Shown: positions 28,823 to 40,693 of the stretch, one piece after another
How the letters are laid out: the number at the start of each line of letters is the position of its first letter
Position numbering within the stretch: position 1 is the first letter of the stretch
Assembly (NCBI GenBank): GCA_000467715.1
Contig: AJFK01000100.1
Location: forward strand, 1-44,062
From: Hysterium pulicare CBS 123377
Lineage: Eukaryota > Ascomycota > Dothideomycetes > Hysteriales > Hysteriaceae
Length of the DNA stretch: 44,062 nt
Direction of reading: 5' to 3'
Position numbers and translations under genes: made by a program
Notes under the pieces: generated by a model
The model's database searches: none
What the model was told of the DNA's origin: nothing
Seen by the model: only the letters and a program-made list of their open reading frames with translations

Positions 28823-31529
28823 CAATCACGTTGAGAGGATCTTTTGGCTAGTTTTTCGGGCTCTGATCTGATTACTTTTGTAGTCCGCTTTCCGATACTA
28901 AAGGCAAAGAGCTACCAAACTGTCTCTGAACTTTGTGTCTTAGGTCGATAACGGATCCACTGAGCTATTCTCGGTGCAACAGTTTCTTAATCTAGGTTTT
29001 TGGTGTTATTATTGCCTTCTATGATGGGCTGTACTATCCCCTAATTACTATTTCTTTATGTATAGGGTTGGGTTATTCTTTGTAACCCCTTTGTTATCTG
29101 CCCACACTACTATTTGGTTTCTCTGTTCTGTCATCCTAGACCAACTGTCTCTTTTGTTGAAGTATAGATAGTTTCCTTCTTCATCTCCCTACCAAGATCT
29201 TATAGTTTCCCTCTATATATTATAATAGCCCCTAATCTACCTCTAGTCCCTCCCGTTAGAATTTTATCAAGAAATCCAGTCGTCTACTTTCGAGGCACCG
29301 GTCAGCACTTACCGCCCTCGCCGATATCTTACCTCACTAATAAGATTCCTAATAACATCCATCGAGTCCGGCTTGCGAAAAGTTACGGAACTTCCCTCAA
29401 AGATGCCGGCTCCACATACACCAAAAGTATGTCTAATATCAAGGAGCAAATACCTGCCCACCTTCACGTGATCCACAAGGCAAATTGCATACCAAAAGTC
29501 TCTCAGCACATTATCACCAGTGTAGAAGGAATGACATAGAAGGCGAAGTACTAAGCAACTACTAGCACCCAGTATAGGTAAAATTTTCTCGGGAGCAGAT
29601 TCCACAAACTCCATAGCCCTAAGCACTTACTCATCGCCAAAGGCCAATCGAGTCTGAATTGAGGGGGCTAATTGGAGACGCTGCATCGCCGTCGTTTGCC
29701 CATCCCGGTTTCTTCTCACCAGCTGAACGCTTGGCCTCGGGCGGCCGGCGGCGCGAGGGCGGGGGTGCAGGTGGGCAAGAGGAGGAGGGTGCCTTTGGTC
29801 TGGCTAGAAGCATGATGTGGGATGTTGGGTGGGCACGCGACGGGCCCACTCCCACAGCTCACTGAAAAAGCGGATGAATGCGAGGGCGAATTGGCAGCTG
29901 CTGGCCCTCTCCGTCATCGAAGAGACATGATACAGTACACGACGACAGAGTCGCGACCGTGCTCGAAGTCAACTGCCGCCTCCTTGGTCACTGGGAGGGA
30001 AGGCCCGTCGCCTTGAGCGATCAGTGATGATGTTCATGCATCATCCCGAGCGCACGGTGATGGCGCTCCCCAGCGGTCCGCATACGCCCTAGCTTTGGAT
30101 GGGCGTTGAGTATACGTGGCGCTATTCTTTCCGCCTCTGGAGGGTGAAGTTTGAACCATTCGAAGTGGTTTTCGCATGTTTCAAATACCAAGAGCTTAGG
30201 GGTTCATGTCTATCTTCTGCGGGGGGCTCTATGTCTAACCGCACTCTTCCCGAAATCTTCAAAAATGCCGTGTGCATAACCCACGAATTGATAATCAAAT
30301 AATAGTTATACACCTAAAATCATACTCCTATCGCCCCTTGAGATATCGGTTTGCTGCTCTTACTTGACGGCCGTGATGGCGAGCGTGCTTTAGATTCCAT
30401 TCGAACCTATGGCATTTGTTCCAAATATTTCGTCTTGACGCAGTGAAAAGCCTTGAGCTAGTAGAGGAGGAGGGCCCCGATGAACACTCTACCCGTTAGC
30501 TACGGCTTCATCTTTCCTAAGACCAAGGGTTAATGCTTGCGGCGTGATATCTGTCATTTCACTATTGGTTATGATCGACGAATCCGATAATTAAGGTCTT
30601 GGAGCTTGGTCGTTAAAGGCTGGAAGTCGGAGAGTCATTCACACCGCTTCAAAGATAGCGTGATGTTGCGAACGGGCAGCGGGGTATTCTGAGACACTGG
30701 GGCCTCTTCGCGCCAATCATCCCAACTACCAGTGTTTGCTTGTTCAAGACAACATAGCCGTGCGCCACTTCAGCCTTTGGAAGACATAGGCAATTCTTCT
30801 ATATCCCTCTTCTTTCCCACATTTTATGCTAACTTCCAAGCCCAGCATCCCTCAATCCAACCTTTTGCCATTCTCCTTCCTATCATATGTTCTCCGCACC
30901 TCTGTAGTTTGGCAGGCCTTGCGCATAAGAGTGCACACTTATGAGCCAGGTTAGTCTAATGGTGAGAGGGAAGGAACGCCCTTGAACCTTACGACTTCGT
31001 CGAGCTGCAGAGGTGATGGTTAGCTACGTCTTTTCACAGACGTGTGCTTTTCTGATGAACTTTCTCCTCTCAATATATACATGGAGCAATGGTTTTGCAG
31101 GGCGCTTGCTGCAAGCTTCTTTTCTTCCCCTTGGTGATCAATATTCTTCGGGAGGGTAAGTCAACTGCTCTCTACGCATTACTTCCTCGCGCACTTGTGC
31201 TGATTTTTGAAGCACGACTCTTCAGTCTTTCTCCATCTGTCACACAGTCGAGTGTTTGCCCGGCCGTGTTTTTCCGCTCGGCGCTCTCGGTCATTGACTC
31301 CCACTTCAGCATCCTCAGCTTCATCCGGGTCAGCAGCCGGCTGACACTGCGGATCCAATCTGCTCTTGCACCGACGTTTGAAGCGGACTGAAGATCGTGC
31401 CCTACGAGAACATGTGACGACCCAGCGAGCGTGAAAGCTCCGCACCGCGATGATCTGATCCAGCGACTCACTCAATACGTCTTTTGATGGCGGTCTCGAA
31501 GTAACTCCCTCAACAGGGATTCGTCTATT

Positions 31530-32060
31530 GGGTCCTCTCGATATGTTCGGAGCCTTTCGATGTGGTCATCTCTGTGTGGTCTTCTCGACCTGGTCCTCTA
31601 CAGGGTCCTCAAGGAGAAGTTCTCTCACTCGTTGCCGTGAAGACTGTCTTGATGCGCAGCTCTCGATGCAACTATCTTTTCCGTTTCTGAACACGGTTCT
31701 CCCGATAGTCCTCTTGATATTATTCTCTCGACGGATTTTTCGGTTGATGCTCCTTATGCTATATACTCAGAATGCGGCTCCGGATGCCATTCTACCTATG
31801 CCGTGCTCTACGCAGTACCCAACATACTATTCTTGGTATTGGTAATCTCGAAATGCGTCTCCTCCATATTCGCTTTCTTCGAAATCTGTCGCCCGATAAT
31901 CGTTTCGGCTTCGCTCAATATGCGTCTCCCTCGACATGCGTCTCACTCGATATTCGCTTACTGGATATGCGTTTCCCTCGACAGGTTTCTCTTAAAATTT
32001 ATATATACATAGAGACATGCGTTTCCCTCGACACGCGCTTTTCTCGATGTTCGAGTCCTT
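31530..32060. repeat. Degenerate minisatellite, about 15-16 bp unit
   Basis: Many imperfect units resemble TCTCGATATGCGTCTC. The clearest run is 31915-31980, where ATGCGTCTCCCTCGAC, ATGCGTCTCACTCGAT, ATTCGCTTACTGGAT and ATGCGTTTCCCTCGAC follow one another, with another unit at 32017-32033. Units further left are strongly decayed. It has no stem-loop character, unlike arrays A-E. Confidence 0.65.
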
Positions 32061-33002
32061 CGGAGTTCGCTGAGGCCTCACCAGTGACTCCTTGCGAAGA
32101 GTCGCTGACACTTGCGTCTCCCACTTCTGCAATTTATTTCGCATCCATCGTTTGAGCGACTCTATGCAGTCCATCAGGTCGTCGGTGATGATTCAAAGGT
32201 CACAACTCCTTTGGTGACATCGAGGAATTGGGGACAGCCTCGTTAATGTGCGATTTTCTTGAGATAGCCTTCTCTTGAAGTAGGGATTCCGCCGTTACTT
32301 GCCGAACCCAGGATGGCCTGCGCACTCGCGGTCATGGGACTTCATATTTCAAACTGAAATGGCTGCAATGGTTGGATGGATTTTATGAATGGTATGCGGT
32401 GGACGGGGATGTGGAGATAGTTCGGGATCAGTCTTGGCTTGACTTTGAAAGTTCAGTCGTCTCATTGCATCGCTTCTAGACTTAGGGGACGCCCTAGGTT
32501 TAGAACGCTGTGCAAGATGAAGCGGGCTGTGGGAAGGGGACGCCCGGATCACAGCTTGCGCGACATCCAAGCCTATGGATTGGTTGCAGGATGGGTGACA
32601 TTTAGCAAATAGCAATTCTCATGGCGCGCTATCGGGTAGCTGCATTAGCTTCCTTGCGTGCAGAAATGCGCGCCAGTCAATGCCATACTAATGTCCTCTC
32701 TCATATATCATCAATTTAATCTGAAACGCGAAGTTCAAGTTATTTCCCTTAGGAACATTCTTAACATAGCACTTCGGTTTGCAGACGATGTACGTCAAGA
32801 AAAAGGCCCAATCCAACTTTAACGGTAGTAACACTACAAACCTACTAAATCTTCGTGATCTCCTTATATTATAGCCATGATTAATCAGATCGTTCCTAAT
32901 ATTTTACTTATTCACATGTTAGCATACCTCTCTCTTATTCTATAAGCTTAACGTCCTTCTCTCTCTTTACCATACATACACTAAGTAGGCTCACCAATTA
33001 AG

Positions 33003-33069
33003 TAGGCTCATCTCTCGTTAAGTAAGCTTATCAAGTAGCTTCATCTCTTATCAAGTAGCTTCATCTCGT
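33003..33069. repeat. Tandem 20-bp repeats in AT-rich DNA
   Basis: CTTATCAAGTAGCTTCATCT occurs twice in direct succession, preceded by TTAAGTAGGCTCA-type variants of the same unit. A further diverged unit lies at 33191-33211. They abut the left end of dispersed repeat copy R1. Confidence 0.7.
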
Positions 33070-33155
33070 ATAAAGCTCAACCATGGGCAAGTAATGATTA
33101 TATTTAAGCTCTCATTCATAGTTTATTTTATTGATAACGGTGTTGCTTTGATTTT
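33070..33155 (+). repeat. Dispersed repeat R1
   Basis: Begins TAAAGCTCAACCATGGGCAA and ends at TTGCTTTGATTTT. It is a close relative of R2 (33451-33545) with several C-to-T and G-to-A type differences. The protein-like reading present in R2 is broken here. Confidence 0.75.
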
Positions 33156-33423
33156 TGCGTTGAGTTCTTATAAGTTTGGCATAGTTTCATCTCTTATCAA
33201 GTATTTCATCTTTGTATATAGATTGAACCATTAATATCGTTTACAATCTATGTTAACCTTTATAAGTTATTATGAAAAGAGCAAAGAAATAACCTTTAAT
33301 TTATGTGGATAATTACGATAATTGATCGTACATAACTAATCAAAATTCATCGTGAACTGAAACCCGTAGGGGATTGCTGACAGGTAAGAAGCTCTCGTGG
33401 TAGCATCAAGTCTACTCTAAAGA

Positions 33424-33555
33424 TCTACAACAGCTTGAAAAAGAGTTTGATAAAGCTCAACCACGGGCAAGTAGTGATTATATTTAAAGCTCTCATTAAT
33501 GGTTGATTTCATTGAATAATGTAACCGTGCTGCTTTGATTTTACAACAGCTTGAT
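33424..33555 (+). repeat. Dispersed repeat R2
   Basis: Same family as R1, flanked on both sides by TACAACAGCTTGA. On the minus strand it lies in an ORF at 33704-33417 that reads MKSTINESFK ... YQTLFQ. The inverted copy R3 at 43507-43616 keeps the same reading, so the family may derive from a coding element. Confidence 0.75.
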
Positions 33556-34014
33556 GAGTAAGTAGGTAAGAAGATGTGATGCTGCCGAACTTGGTTTTCG
33601 TCGAGTGCACGGATTACATGGCGCTTGTACAGAAAAGGGATTATAGTATTCTCTAAGGAGTCTTGCCAAGCATTGATTACCGTAGGATTTTCGGAACCTA
33701 ACATTTACTTGTAGCTTTCAACTTGTAGCATTCACTCTCACACTCTCTCTAGCCTGGCAACAGACTTCAAGGAGTCATCGCGCATCGATTGGAATTCTTC
33801 ACGCCCCTTCAGACCCTCCTCATGCAGTTGCCGTGATGAACGTTCTACATTTCGCCACGTGATCTCGCTAATCTCCAACACTCAGATTTTGTACCAATTT
33901 CCAGCTCTTCAAATTATGCTTACCGCTAGCGCCGCCCTAGGTTCTAATTATATTATCTATCTAATATTGACTCTTCCATGAGGCTTTAACATACCAGTAC
34001 GTCTGCCTCACACA

Positions 34015-36471
34015 ATGCAAGTCGACGATCATCTCCCGATGGAAGAAATTCCACTTGATTGGGGAGCGCCTATGGTTGAGGCTACCACCCCTGTTTGCCC
34101 TCCCCCCTGCGAGTGCCCGGACTGTCAAAACCAATTCTATACGGTTCAAGAACAGAATGTGGATCGTTGGATATACGTGAAGAAAGTTGACAACGACGAA
34201 GCGCGAGATATCCTTCAAACCTTTACTTCCCAGATACGTGAAGATCGGGCCTTCTTGCAAGAGCAGTGCAAGGTTCACGGAGACAGAATTATGAGTCGGT
34301 GGAAGAAACGAAGTAAAGAAAAGCGTGCTGCTTTGCTGCTACAAGCAGAACCTGCCCTGTACAAGCATCAATGGTTCCTTCCTCATTTTTCTTCTACCGA
34401 TGCTCACTGGAAAGAGGCTCGAAAAATGCGGAAGAACTACCTCCTACCATATATAAATCTTGAAACTCTTCGAAAGAACCCAGCCATTCTTTTTGGCTTA
34501 CTTTATGCTCGTACACACTATTCCCCTGAGGATTGGGCTCCATTTGACAATAAAGAAATTTCTATCAGTTGGGCGAGTGGCGTCATTGACGTAGATTTTT
34601 GCGGCGGTTGTGCAATTATGCATGGCCCGAGATATGGAGAGTTTACGGCTTGGGAGAGGGAAGCAGCCCACAGATCCGACATTATCGGATATCCCAGAGC
34701 GCGCCTTATTCTTGAAGCTCAGGCTACATTGATGCGCTTTCTCCGTCGGGCGATTGAGCTGCTATTGGAAAACCTGGGTCCCGTTCTACCGCCATCTTCA
34801 GCCAAGTGGGATGAAATCAGTACGGCGGGCCTGAAGAAAAGTGGTGACGTTGTTTATTGGTCGCAATTCGTCTATCAACCCTTCTCCACACCTCCCCACT
34901 TCAATATCGACAAGTTGATGACCCAAGCGAAGATCAGGGTAGACGCAACGGGCGATCATTTGTGGCTGCTTCAAACCGAACCGTCCTACATACGACGATA
35001 TGTACGATTGATTCACGATAATGCAGTCATTAAGAACCAATCAGACCTAGAGCAAGCCTTCTATATAATAGTCGGCGAAATATGCGAGGACATCCACATT
35101 CATTGGTTCTGGGAGTGGGTGTATGATGAGCTCAAGAATATCAGTCAACTTTACTATCGCTATCGAGACTCCATTTACCCTGGAAATCCACTTCCTAAAC
35201 GGTATGATCAAGCCCTGGGCGCATTCGAACTCCTTGTGGTTAATGACATGCACACTCGATCGAAGCAAATGCAAGCCATCCTACCCCAGCGACCAGGTTT
35301 CCGCCATCTTTACTCCCTAAAGAAAGGAGTTCCAGGTGAATTTATATATCGCTACACAGGAGGCGGGACATCTTCAACCATGTTCCATCAGGACCCTTTA
35401 CATTGGTGTCTTATTCAGCTTCAAGGTTCGCCTGATGAACAACGACGATATGACTATGCGATGTTATTCGACTTCTTGGACGAACATCTAGACACCGCGG
35501 ATGCAAGTGAGCGTGCCCGGTTGGACGAGGTTCTTTACGAAAAGATATCCGACTACGCCGCAGTTGCCGAGTTGCTGCATGCGATCCGCTTGCATCGTCC
35601 ACAAAATACAAATCGCACCTTGACCGACGTAAAAGCGAATGACGACAGAAAAGCCTGGAGACACATTAAAGCGCCTCTGAAAAGGGTGGTACAGGACGAC
35701 ATGGTCTTGGCGAAGCGACTTCTAGGGTTTTACAAATTGCCCATGCCAAGCGGTGGCAAGGACAGAAGCTGGCTTCGTCGCTTCGATACCGTTCACCAAG
35801 ACCTTCAGAGTTTCTGGAGTGTGCTTCGTGATCGTTACCAAGACATGTTCAAAAAATCAGGTCTATCTCCCGAAGACATCCGTGATGATCTCGAGAGTTT
35901 GTCTTTTTGGGACAGCTCCGAATATCGTCAAGGCATTCAAGCTAGACAACAAGATATAATCACCCACCTCGAAAAGCTACTGATTACTGCTGATGAGGAT
36001 GTCTTCCTTCCATTGCCACATACCGACCAGGAGACGTCGAAGCCCGAAACTCAACCTACTAAGATTAAAATTAAGACTCAGGTAAAAGACCCTATCACCA
36101 TCACCAGCACTCCGGAGAACGATGTGAGCGGTTCTACTTCAGCAAGTCCAGTCATGCTAGTAGACCAGCGGACCCTACGCGTTTTTACAGCTATGTTTCC
36201 TTCATCTATTGAGGAGCGCTCTAAGACGATTGATTGGGACACCTTCGTTCTAGCTATGGGGGACGTCGGATTCTCAGCAAGGAGTGCTGGTGGCTCTATG
36301 GTAATGTTCGAAAAAGCGGAGGATACAGGCTCTAGCCAGGCTCGTAAAATAATTTTCCATAAACCTCATCCTGTTGCTAAAATTGATCCTATTATGCTTC
36401 AATCCATGGGGAAGAGAATGAATAAATGGTTCGGTTGGGATAGGGACGTGTTCGCCTTGGGAAGAAAATAA
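34015..36471 (+). CDS. Conserved fungal protein of unknown function (818 aa)
   Basis: An uninterrupted ORF that looks full length. I recognise it as belonging to a widespread ascomycete family with no assigned function; this comes from remembered family character, not from a search. Near the N-terminus is a Cys cluster (C28, C32, C34, C37: CPPPCECPDC) followed by an RWIYVKKVD motif. Then come a conserved basic helix (RWKKRSKEKR), a motif with LLPYINLE, and a long helical Trp/Tyr-rich body. After a Thr/Ser linker (about 685-710) the C-terminal domain (714-818) holds GFSARSAGGSMVMFEK and KIIFHKPHPVAKID and ends NKWFGWDRDVFAL. That GS...F...FH.PHP pattern resembles a HicA-like RNA-binding fold, which is my inference. 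No hairpin array follows this gene. Confidence 0.85.
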   Translation: MQVDDHLPMEEIPLDWGAPMVEATTPVCPPPCECPDCQNQFYTVQEQNVDRWIYVKKVDNDEARDILQTFTSQIREDRAFLQEQCKVHGDRIMSRWKKRSKEKRAALLLQAEPALYKHQWFLPHFSSTDAHWKEARKMRKNYLLPYINLETLRKNPAILFGLLYARTHYSPEDWAPFDNKEISISWASGVIDVDFCGGCAIMHGPRYGEFTAWEREAAHRSDIIGYPRARLILEAQATLMRFLRRAIELLLENLGPVLPPSSAKWDEISTAGLKKSGDVVYWSQFVYQPFSTPPHFNIDKLMTQAKIRVDATGDHLWLLQTEPSYIRRYVRLIHDNAVIKNQSDLEQAFYIIVGEICEDIHIHWFWEWVYDELKNISQLYYRYRDSIYPGNPLPKRYDQALGAFELLVVNDMHTRSKQMQAILPQRPGFRHLYSLKKGVPGEFIYRYTGGGTSSTMFHQDPLHWCLIQLQGSPDEQRRYDYAMLFDFLDEHLDTADASERARLDEVLYEKISDYAAVAELLHAIRLHRPQNTNRTLTDVKANDDRKAWRHIKAPLKRVVQDDMVLAKRLLGFYKLPMPSGGKDRSWLRRFDTVHQDLQSFWSVLRDRYQDMFKKSGLSPEDIRDDLESLSFWDSSEYRQGIQARQQDIITHLEKLLITADEDVFLPLPHTDQETSKPETQPTKIKIKTQVKDPITITSTPENDVSGSTSASPVMLVDQRTLRVFTAMFPSSIEERSKTIDWDTFVLAMGDVGFSARSAGGSMVMFEKAEDTGSSQARKIIFHKPHPVAKIDPIMLQSMGKRMNKWFGWDRDVFALGRK

Positions 36472-37098
36472 CATATGCTAAAAGCCCATTTGGCTCCAGT
36501 TCTCACCAGAACGGAAGCGATGGTCTGGTGGGAGAGGGTAACGGTTCCAGACTGCAAAGAATGTTGAGTCAACTCCGAGAGTCTTCATGAGATTGGGTAG
36601 AGGACGAGGAGGATATTTTTCGGGGCCATTTTGAAGCAATTAAGCTTTCTTAATAAGGCGGAGGGAACACGAATGGAACGAAGAAAAAGAATACAATGAA
36701 GATTTGCCTGGTTCGAAATAGGATATGGGTTGCAGCGATATTGGTAGAGTACTTACATTGTGTTTCGGAGTGAACCCGACATTTCGGTCAGAGTTCAAGG
36801 GCGGATCCTCTGCCAGTTTGGCGATCACCCCGCTTGCACAAGGGAATATTGAACTAGTCACTCCCCGGTCAATCCCATCCTTTCTTTCATCCTTGCGAAC
36901 GCGTTCAATTAGTACGAACCGGAGGAACATTGCGGACTCGATAGGCAGAGATGATGCATTCTATAATTTTTGTCGGCTATGTTATGTCTATCAATGGGCC
37001 ATGCCATTACACATGTCGAGCTCTAATGAGCAAATCGAAAGTCTAGCCTGCAACTATTGATTAGCACGCTAAAAGCCAGACGATGAGTGTGTAGGAAC
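36472..37098. other. Intergenic between convergent genes
   Basis: The conserved 818-aa gene ends here on the plus strand and the MFS gene on the minus strand. The short ORFs at 36640-36930 and 36725-37060 have no recognisable character. One isolated hairpin, GTTCT-CACC-AGAAC, lies just after the plus-strand gene, but there is no array. Confidence 0.45.
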
Positions 37099-38908
37099 CT
37101 ACCGCTTGTTCCCTTTCGCTTTAGTAGTTGCAAGATATTCCTGTTTCTGCTCTGTAGTCATTGCATCCCAGATTTTTGCTCGGCGTCGATTGATGAAGAC
37201 ATAGAAAACTTTCGCGCCAATGAATAGGGCGAAGTTGCAAATGCAGAGCACAATAAGAATCTTGTTGCCTCTGCGATACATTGGTCTATCGTCGTCACGA
37301 TAAATCTTGACATCGTGAGCAGACAAGCGCTGGCGGGAGGAAGCAATATCTTACATTCTGAGCAATGATTGAACTAGCTTGAACCATCATATTGTAGAGG
37401 GCACTGGCCACGGTTCTTGTTCTAACGGTGCCGGCGTTCCGACTTGTGATTGCCACGTTGATGGCATGGACGTATGGATGAGCCACAAGAAGCGCGGTGA
37501 GTAGATACTTGACCCAAACATTGATGGTTACCGGTATCCATTCCAGACATATGAGAAGTGGGAGGGCCCAAATTTGGCTGACCAGGCCAACAAGGAAGCG
37601 CTCGTTAATCTTTTCGGAGAACCATGTCCAGAAGAGGAGCTGGAAAATGAACAAGACGTATGCCGGTATGGTCAGGAGATTCGTCTGAAAGGTGTCAAAC
37701 CCGATATCCCGTAGTTGCAGCGTCAGGTATGCGGTCATTGGATGCGTTGGAATCTGGAAGCAAATCGCAATGACATATATTGGAAACATGTGCCAATCCA
37801 GCAAACATTCTTTGATCATGCTCAGGCTCAACGCTTGCCGGTTATGCATGTCGCCTTTGCTGGGGTCGTCACGAAGGATCCTGTTGACCATAATCTTCTC
37901 TTCATGTACGGTGAACCAACCTTTTTCGCCGCGAAACTTGCTTGCGGTCTGGGTAGGACTTGGAGGGAGATAAACAAAAGACAAGACACCAATGATACCG
38001 GTGAGGGTACCTTCCAATGCGAAAAGCCATCGCCATCCGGCAAGACCGTACAAGCCTCGGAGGTGGAGAATACCATATGCAAAGAAGGCGGACATGATAT
38101 TTGTGAGCTGAGAAGATACCCAGAACCAAGATAGGCGGGCGGGCAGTTCAGCTCCGGTATAGAAGTAGGATAAATAGAGGACATTGTCGGGAATGAAGCC
38201 GCCTACAAATCACGAATTGGACTTTGCTAAACTAAGATTGCTCGCGAGAGAACCAACTTACCTTCAATGACTCCTATCAGAGCTCTACAAAGGTAGAAGG
38301 ACTTCCTTCCGCGCAAGAAAGCTTGCAGGCTGGCTATAACACTCCAAGCAACCATCTGAATCGGAATCCATCGATCGGGACCAATCCATTTCGATATAAG
38401 CTGCGAAGGCAGCTCTGCGAACAGAAATGAGGCGTAGAAGATGGCTTGGCCGTAATTATAGTCATTGGTATTGAGCCCAAGATCATCAAGCATGTTATCC
38501 GACAAAGCCTGCGAAATGTTCCCTCGATCCAATTGAAGAGCGAAGAACATCAGGCACACCCACGAGCAGACCCAAAGATCGATCTGGTTCGCAGTTAAGA
38601 GAGGCAGAATTAAACGGGTCGGAATGAATGAATTTTACCTTTCGGACTACCTTAGACTCGTCAGAGGCTTCCCAGAGATAACCAGGGTCATAGCGGTGAG
38701 CTCCTTCATAGCCCTCAATGGGTTGGTAGAAGGTCTCCAAGCCCGCAGTGTCGAAAGTGGCATTCTCGTTCTGGTGGGCAAAGTCCGCTTCTTCAAACTC
38801 TTCAAGCGCCTTGGGTAGGATTGGAGATGCGCTGCTGATCGACGATCTCGAATCACCAGCGTCATCTTCCAGCCGCCGGTATTCGATCTTGGCAAAACGC
38901 TGAGACAT
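37099..38908 (-). CDS. MFS transporter, allantoate permease (Dal5)-like family (548 aa, three introns)
   Basis: Exons on the minus strand are 38908-38639, 38583-38262, 38202-37355 and 37305-37099. Introns are 55, 59 and 49 bp with standard borders, and all frames join. After a 90-residue cytosolic N-terminus the first membrane segment runs into LDRGNISQALSDN, the family's TM1 signature. Others follow: ELPSQLISKWIGPDRWIP, LIGVIEGGFIPDNVLYLSY, GWRWLFALEG, and the C-terminal NIYRDDDRPMYRRGN. About 12 membrane helices are expected, in the usual length of the anion:cation symporter family. Members import allantoate, nicotinate, pantothenate, biotin and other organic anions or vitamins; the substrate cannot be read from the sequence. 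It is divergent from rmt2. Confidence 0.93.
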
Positions 38909-39187
38909 GGTGGGAAGAGATTGATTAAGATGCTTCCGGATCAGAATGTCTCCACAGATCCAGTCCGTGGGACCAAATATTGATTCTCTCGCTGAATATC
39001 CTTATTGCGCAGGAATGCGTCCGACCTGAAGAAACTGTGAATCTAAGGGGCCATCATAGCACGAGTTGTCATTGAGGCAGAATGGGATCAATAGAAGGCA
39101 TGTTGGAGTTGAGGGTTGCGATATGGTTAACGTTGGCGATGTTAGTTCTATGTCGTGATCGTCGTGGCATCTCACGCAAACGCGAAA

Positions 39188-39242
39188 CACGTGGTGAGAT
39201 GCGTGAAATGTCTCAGATAGCGGAACGGAAAAGCTGACGTCA
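39188..39242. promoter_or_regulatory. E-box and ATF/CREB-type palindromes in the MFS/rmt2 promoter
   Basis: CACGTG (39188-39193), a bHLH site, and TGACGTCA (39235-39242), the full ATF/CREB palindrome, lie 42 bases apart in the 581-bp divergent gap. Either could serve both genes. Motif occurrence alone is weak evidence. Confidence 0.4.
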
Positions 39243-39489
39243 ATGCGTCGGACTGAGAGAAAAGTCTCAAGGAATACGGGCGACTTGGAGACACCTCCAT
39301 GGTTGATGGGAGGATGATGGGATGATGGGAGACTTGCTTGAACCTTCGTCCTCGCCTTTGCCGCTATCTTGTGGGTTGCAAGTAAAGCCGAAGCTCGCTT
39401 AAGCATCTTCTACCGGAAACTCCAGCCGGCAAAATTCTTGAAATTGATACTCCACACTCTCCGACGCAATAACCATCGCTATATTCGCA

Positions 39490-40693
39490 ATGGAAGAAGC
39501 TAACTCCGAAGATATCCTTTTAGCACAGCGTATAATATCTGCGGCTGAACGTCACGACCTCGCTGCCCTGCGCATCCTTCTAAAACAAGGCTCGGCCAAC
39601 GTGCAGGACCCCACAACGGGGAAAACACCACTCCATGCAGCCATATCGGCCTGCGGTCCCCGTACAGAGAGTTCAAATGGTATCCAAGATAAAAAATCTG
39701 GACAGGCAGCTGTGGATACTGTCGAGTTGTTGCTTCAAAATGGGGCCATCTGGAATGATTTAAACCATGACGATGAAACGCCGGGCTGTGTTGCGCTCAG
39801 GCTTGGGCATAAGGAAATTTACGAGATGATGGTGGAAGCAGGCGTGCGTGCTGAATTGCTCTTTAGCAAAATGGAAGAGCTGGGACTTTCGCAGGAAGAG
39901 AATGAGCCTTTGGATGAAGAATCACGTGATGCGATTATCCAGGATGAGAAACTCTTGGACGATGTATCGCTCGATAACCGCGCATACCTCAAGTCTGAGT
40001 TGCGGTATCGGCCCGGAATACTGCTTGATGAATCGGACAACGCCGTTATGATGGATTGGGAAACGACGATTATGAAACGACATGCCGAGACTCTAATCCC
40101 AAAACCCGGGCTCCGTGCTATGAATGTTGGACATGGCATGGGCATCGTTGACACTGCCATTCAATCCCATTCACCTGCCCAACATCATATTGTTGAGGCA
40201 CACCCGCAGGTCCTACAACGGTTGAGGGATCAAGGATGGTATGACAAGCCGAATGTTACTATTCACGAAGGGAGATGGCAAGATGTGCTCCCGAAGCTGG
40301 TTGAGCAGGGAATGCTTCTCGATGCTATCTACTACGACACCTTTGCCGAAGACTACAAGGCTTTGAAGGAGTTCTTCTCAGAATATGTCATTCAGCTACT
40401 GGATCCCACTGGCAAGTTCGGTTGGTATAATGGTCTGGGTGCGGATCGACAGATTTGCTATGATGTCTACACTAAGGTATGTTATTGATTTCTCATGGTT
40501 CTCCAAAAGCTCGCCTAACTAGTTTGCAACATAGGTAGCCGAAATGGACCTTTACCAAGCCGGCTTCGACACACAATGGGAAAACATCGATGTACCTAAA
40601 GACCTTCACGGATCGGATCAGTGGAAAGGGACGCGCCGACCATACTGGACCATCGATGTGTATCGTCTGCCTATCAATACGTTCATGAAGTAA
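39490..40693 (+). CDS. rmt2: Protein arginine N-methyltransferase 2 (381 aa, one intron)
   Basis: Exons are 39490-40476 and 40535-40693, with a 58-bp intron (GTATGT donor, CTAAC branch site, acceptor ACATAG). Rmt2-type enzymes methylate the delta nitrogen of an internal arginine; in yeast the substrate is ribosomal protein L12. The layout matches: ankyrin-like repeats near 20-125 (GKTPLHAAISACG), then the AdoMet-binding core with NVGHGMGIVD (212-221), VEAHP (235-239) where the acidic residue contacts the ribose, HEGRW (259-263) and YDTFAEDY (282-289). The spliced C-terminus reads RRPYWTIDVYRLPINTF, the expected family ending. Length is normal. It is divergent from the MFS gene and convergent with the coiled-coil gene to the right. 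Confidence 0.95.

Larger units (their letters stand above)
28823..34014. other. Gene-poor region with minisatellite and AT-rich repeats
   Basis: No convincing gene is seen. A GC-rich patch at 29740-29800 gives proline/arginine- or glycine-rich ORFs on both strands that look compositional. A degenerate short tandem repeat covers about 31530-32060. Bases 32650-33420 are strongly AT-rich with tandem 20-mers and dispersed repeat copies. The last 200 bases lead into the conserved gene at 34015. Confidence 0.45.

Noticed and set aside
29631-29865. GC-rich patch with Pro/Arg- or Gly-rich ORFs
   Set aside because: Open frames on both strands follow from base composition; no homology or splice signals to support a gene.
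30945-31015. tRNA gene (GGTTAGTCTAATGGTGAGA)
   Set aside because: A-box-like start only; no T-arm consensus and no closing stem.
31089-31471. Overlapping ORFs of about 100 codons on both strands
   Set aside because: Three frames are open at once in GC-balanced DNA, none with a recognisable domain, next to a minisatellite.
39002-39406. 134-codon minus-strand ORF in the MFS/rmt2 promoter
   Set aside because: It fills a divergent promoter and has no domain; only its basic N-terminus looks protein-like.
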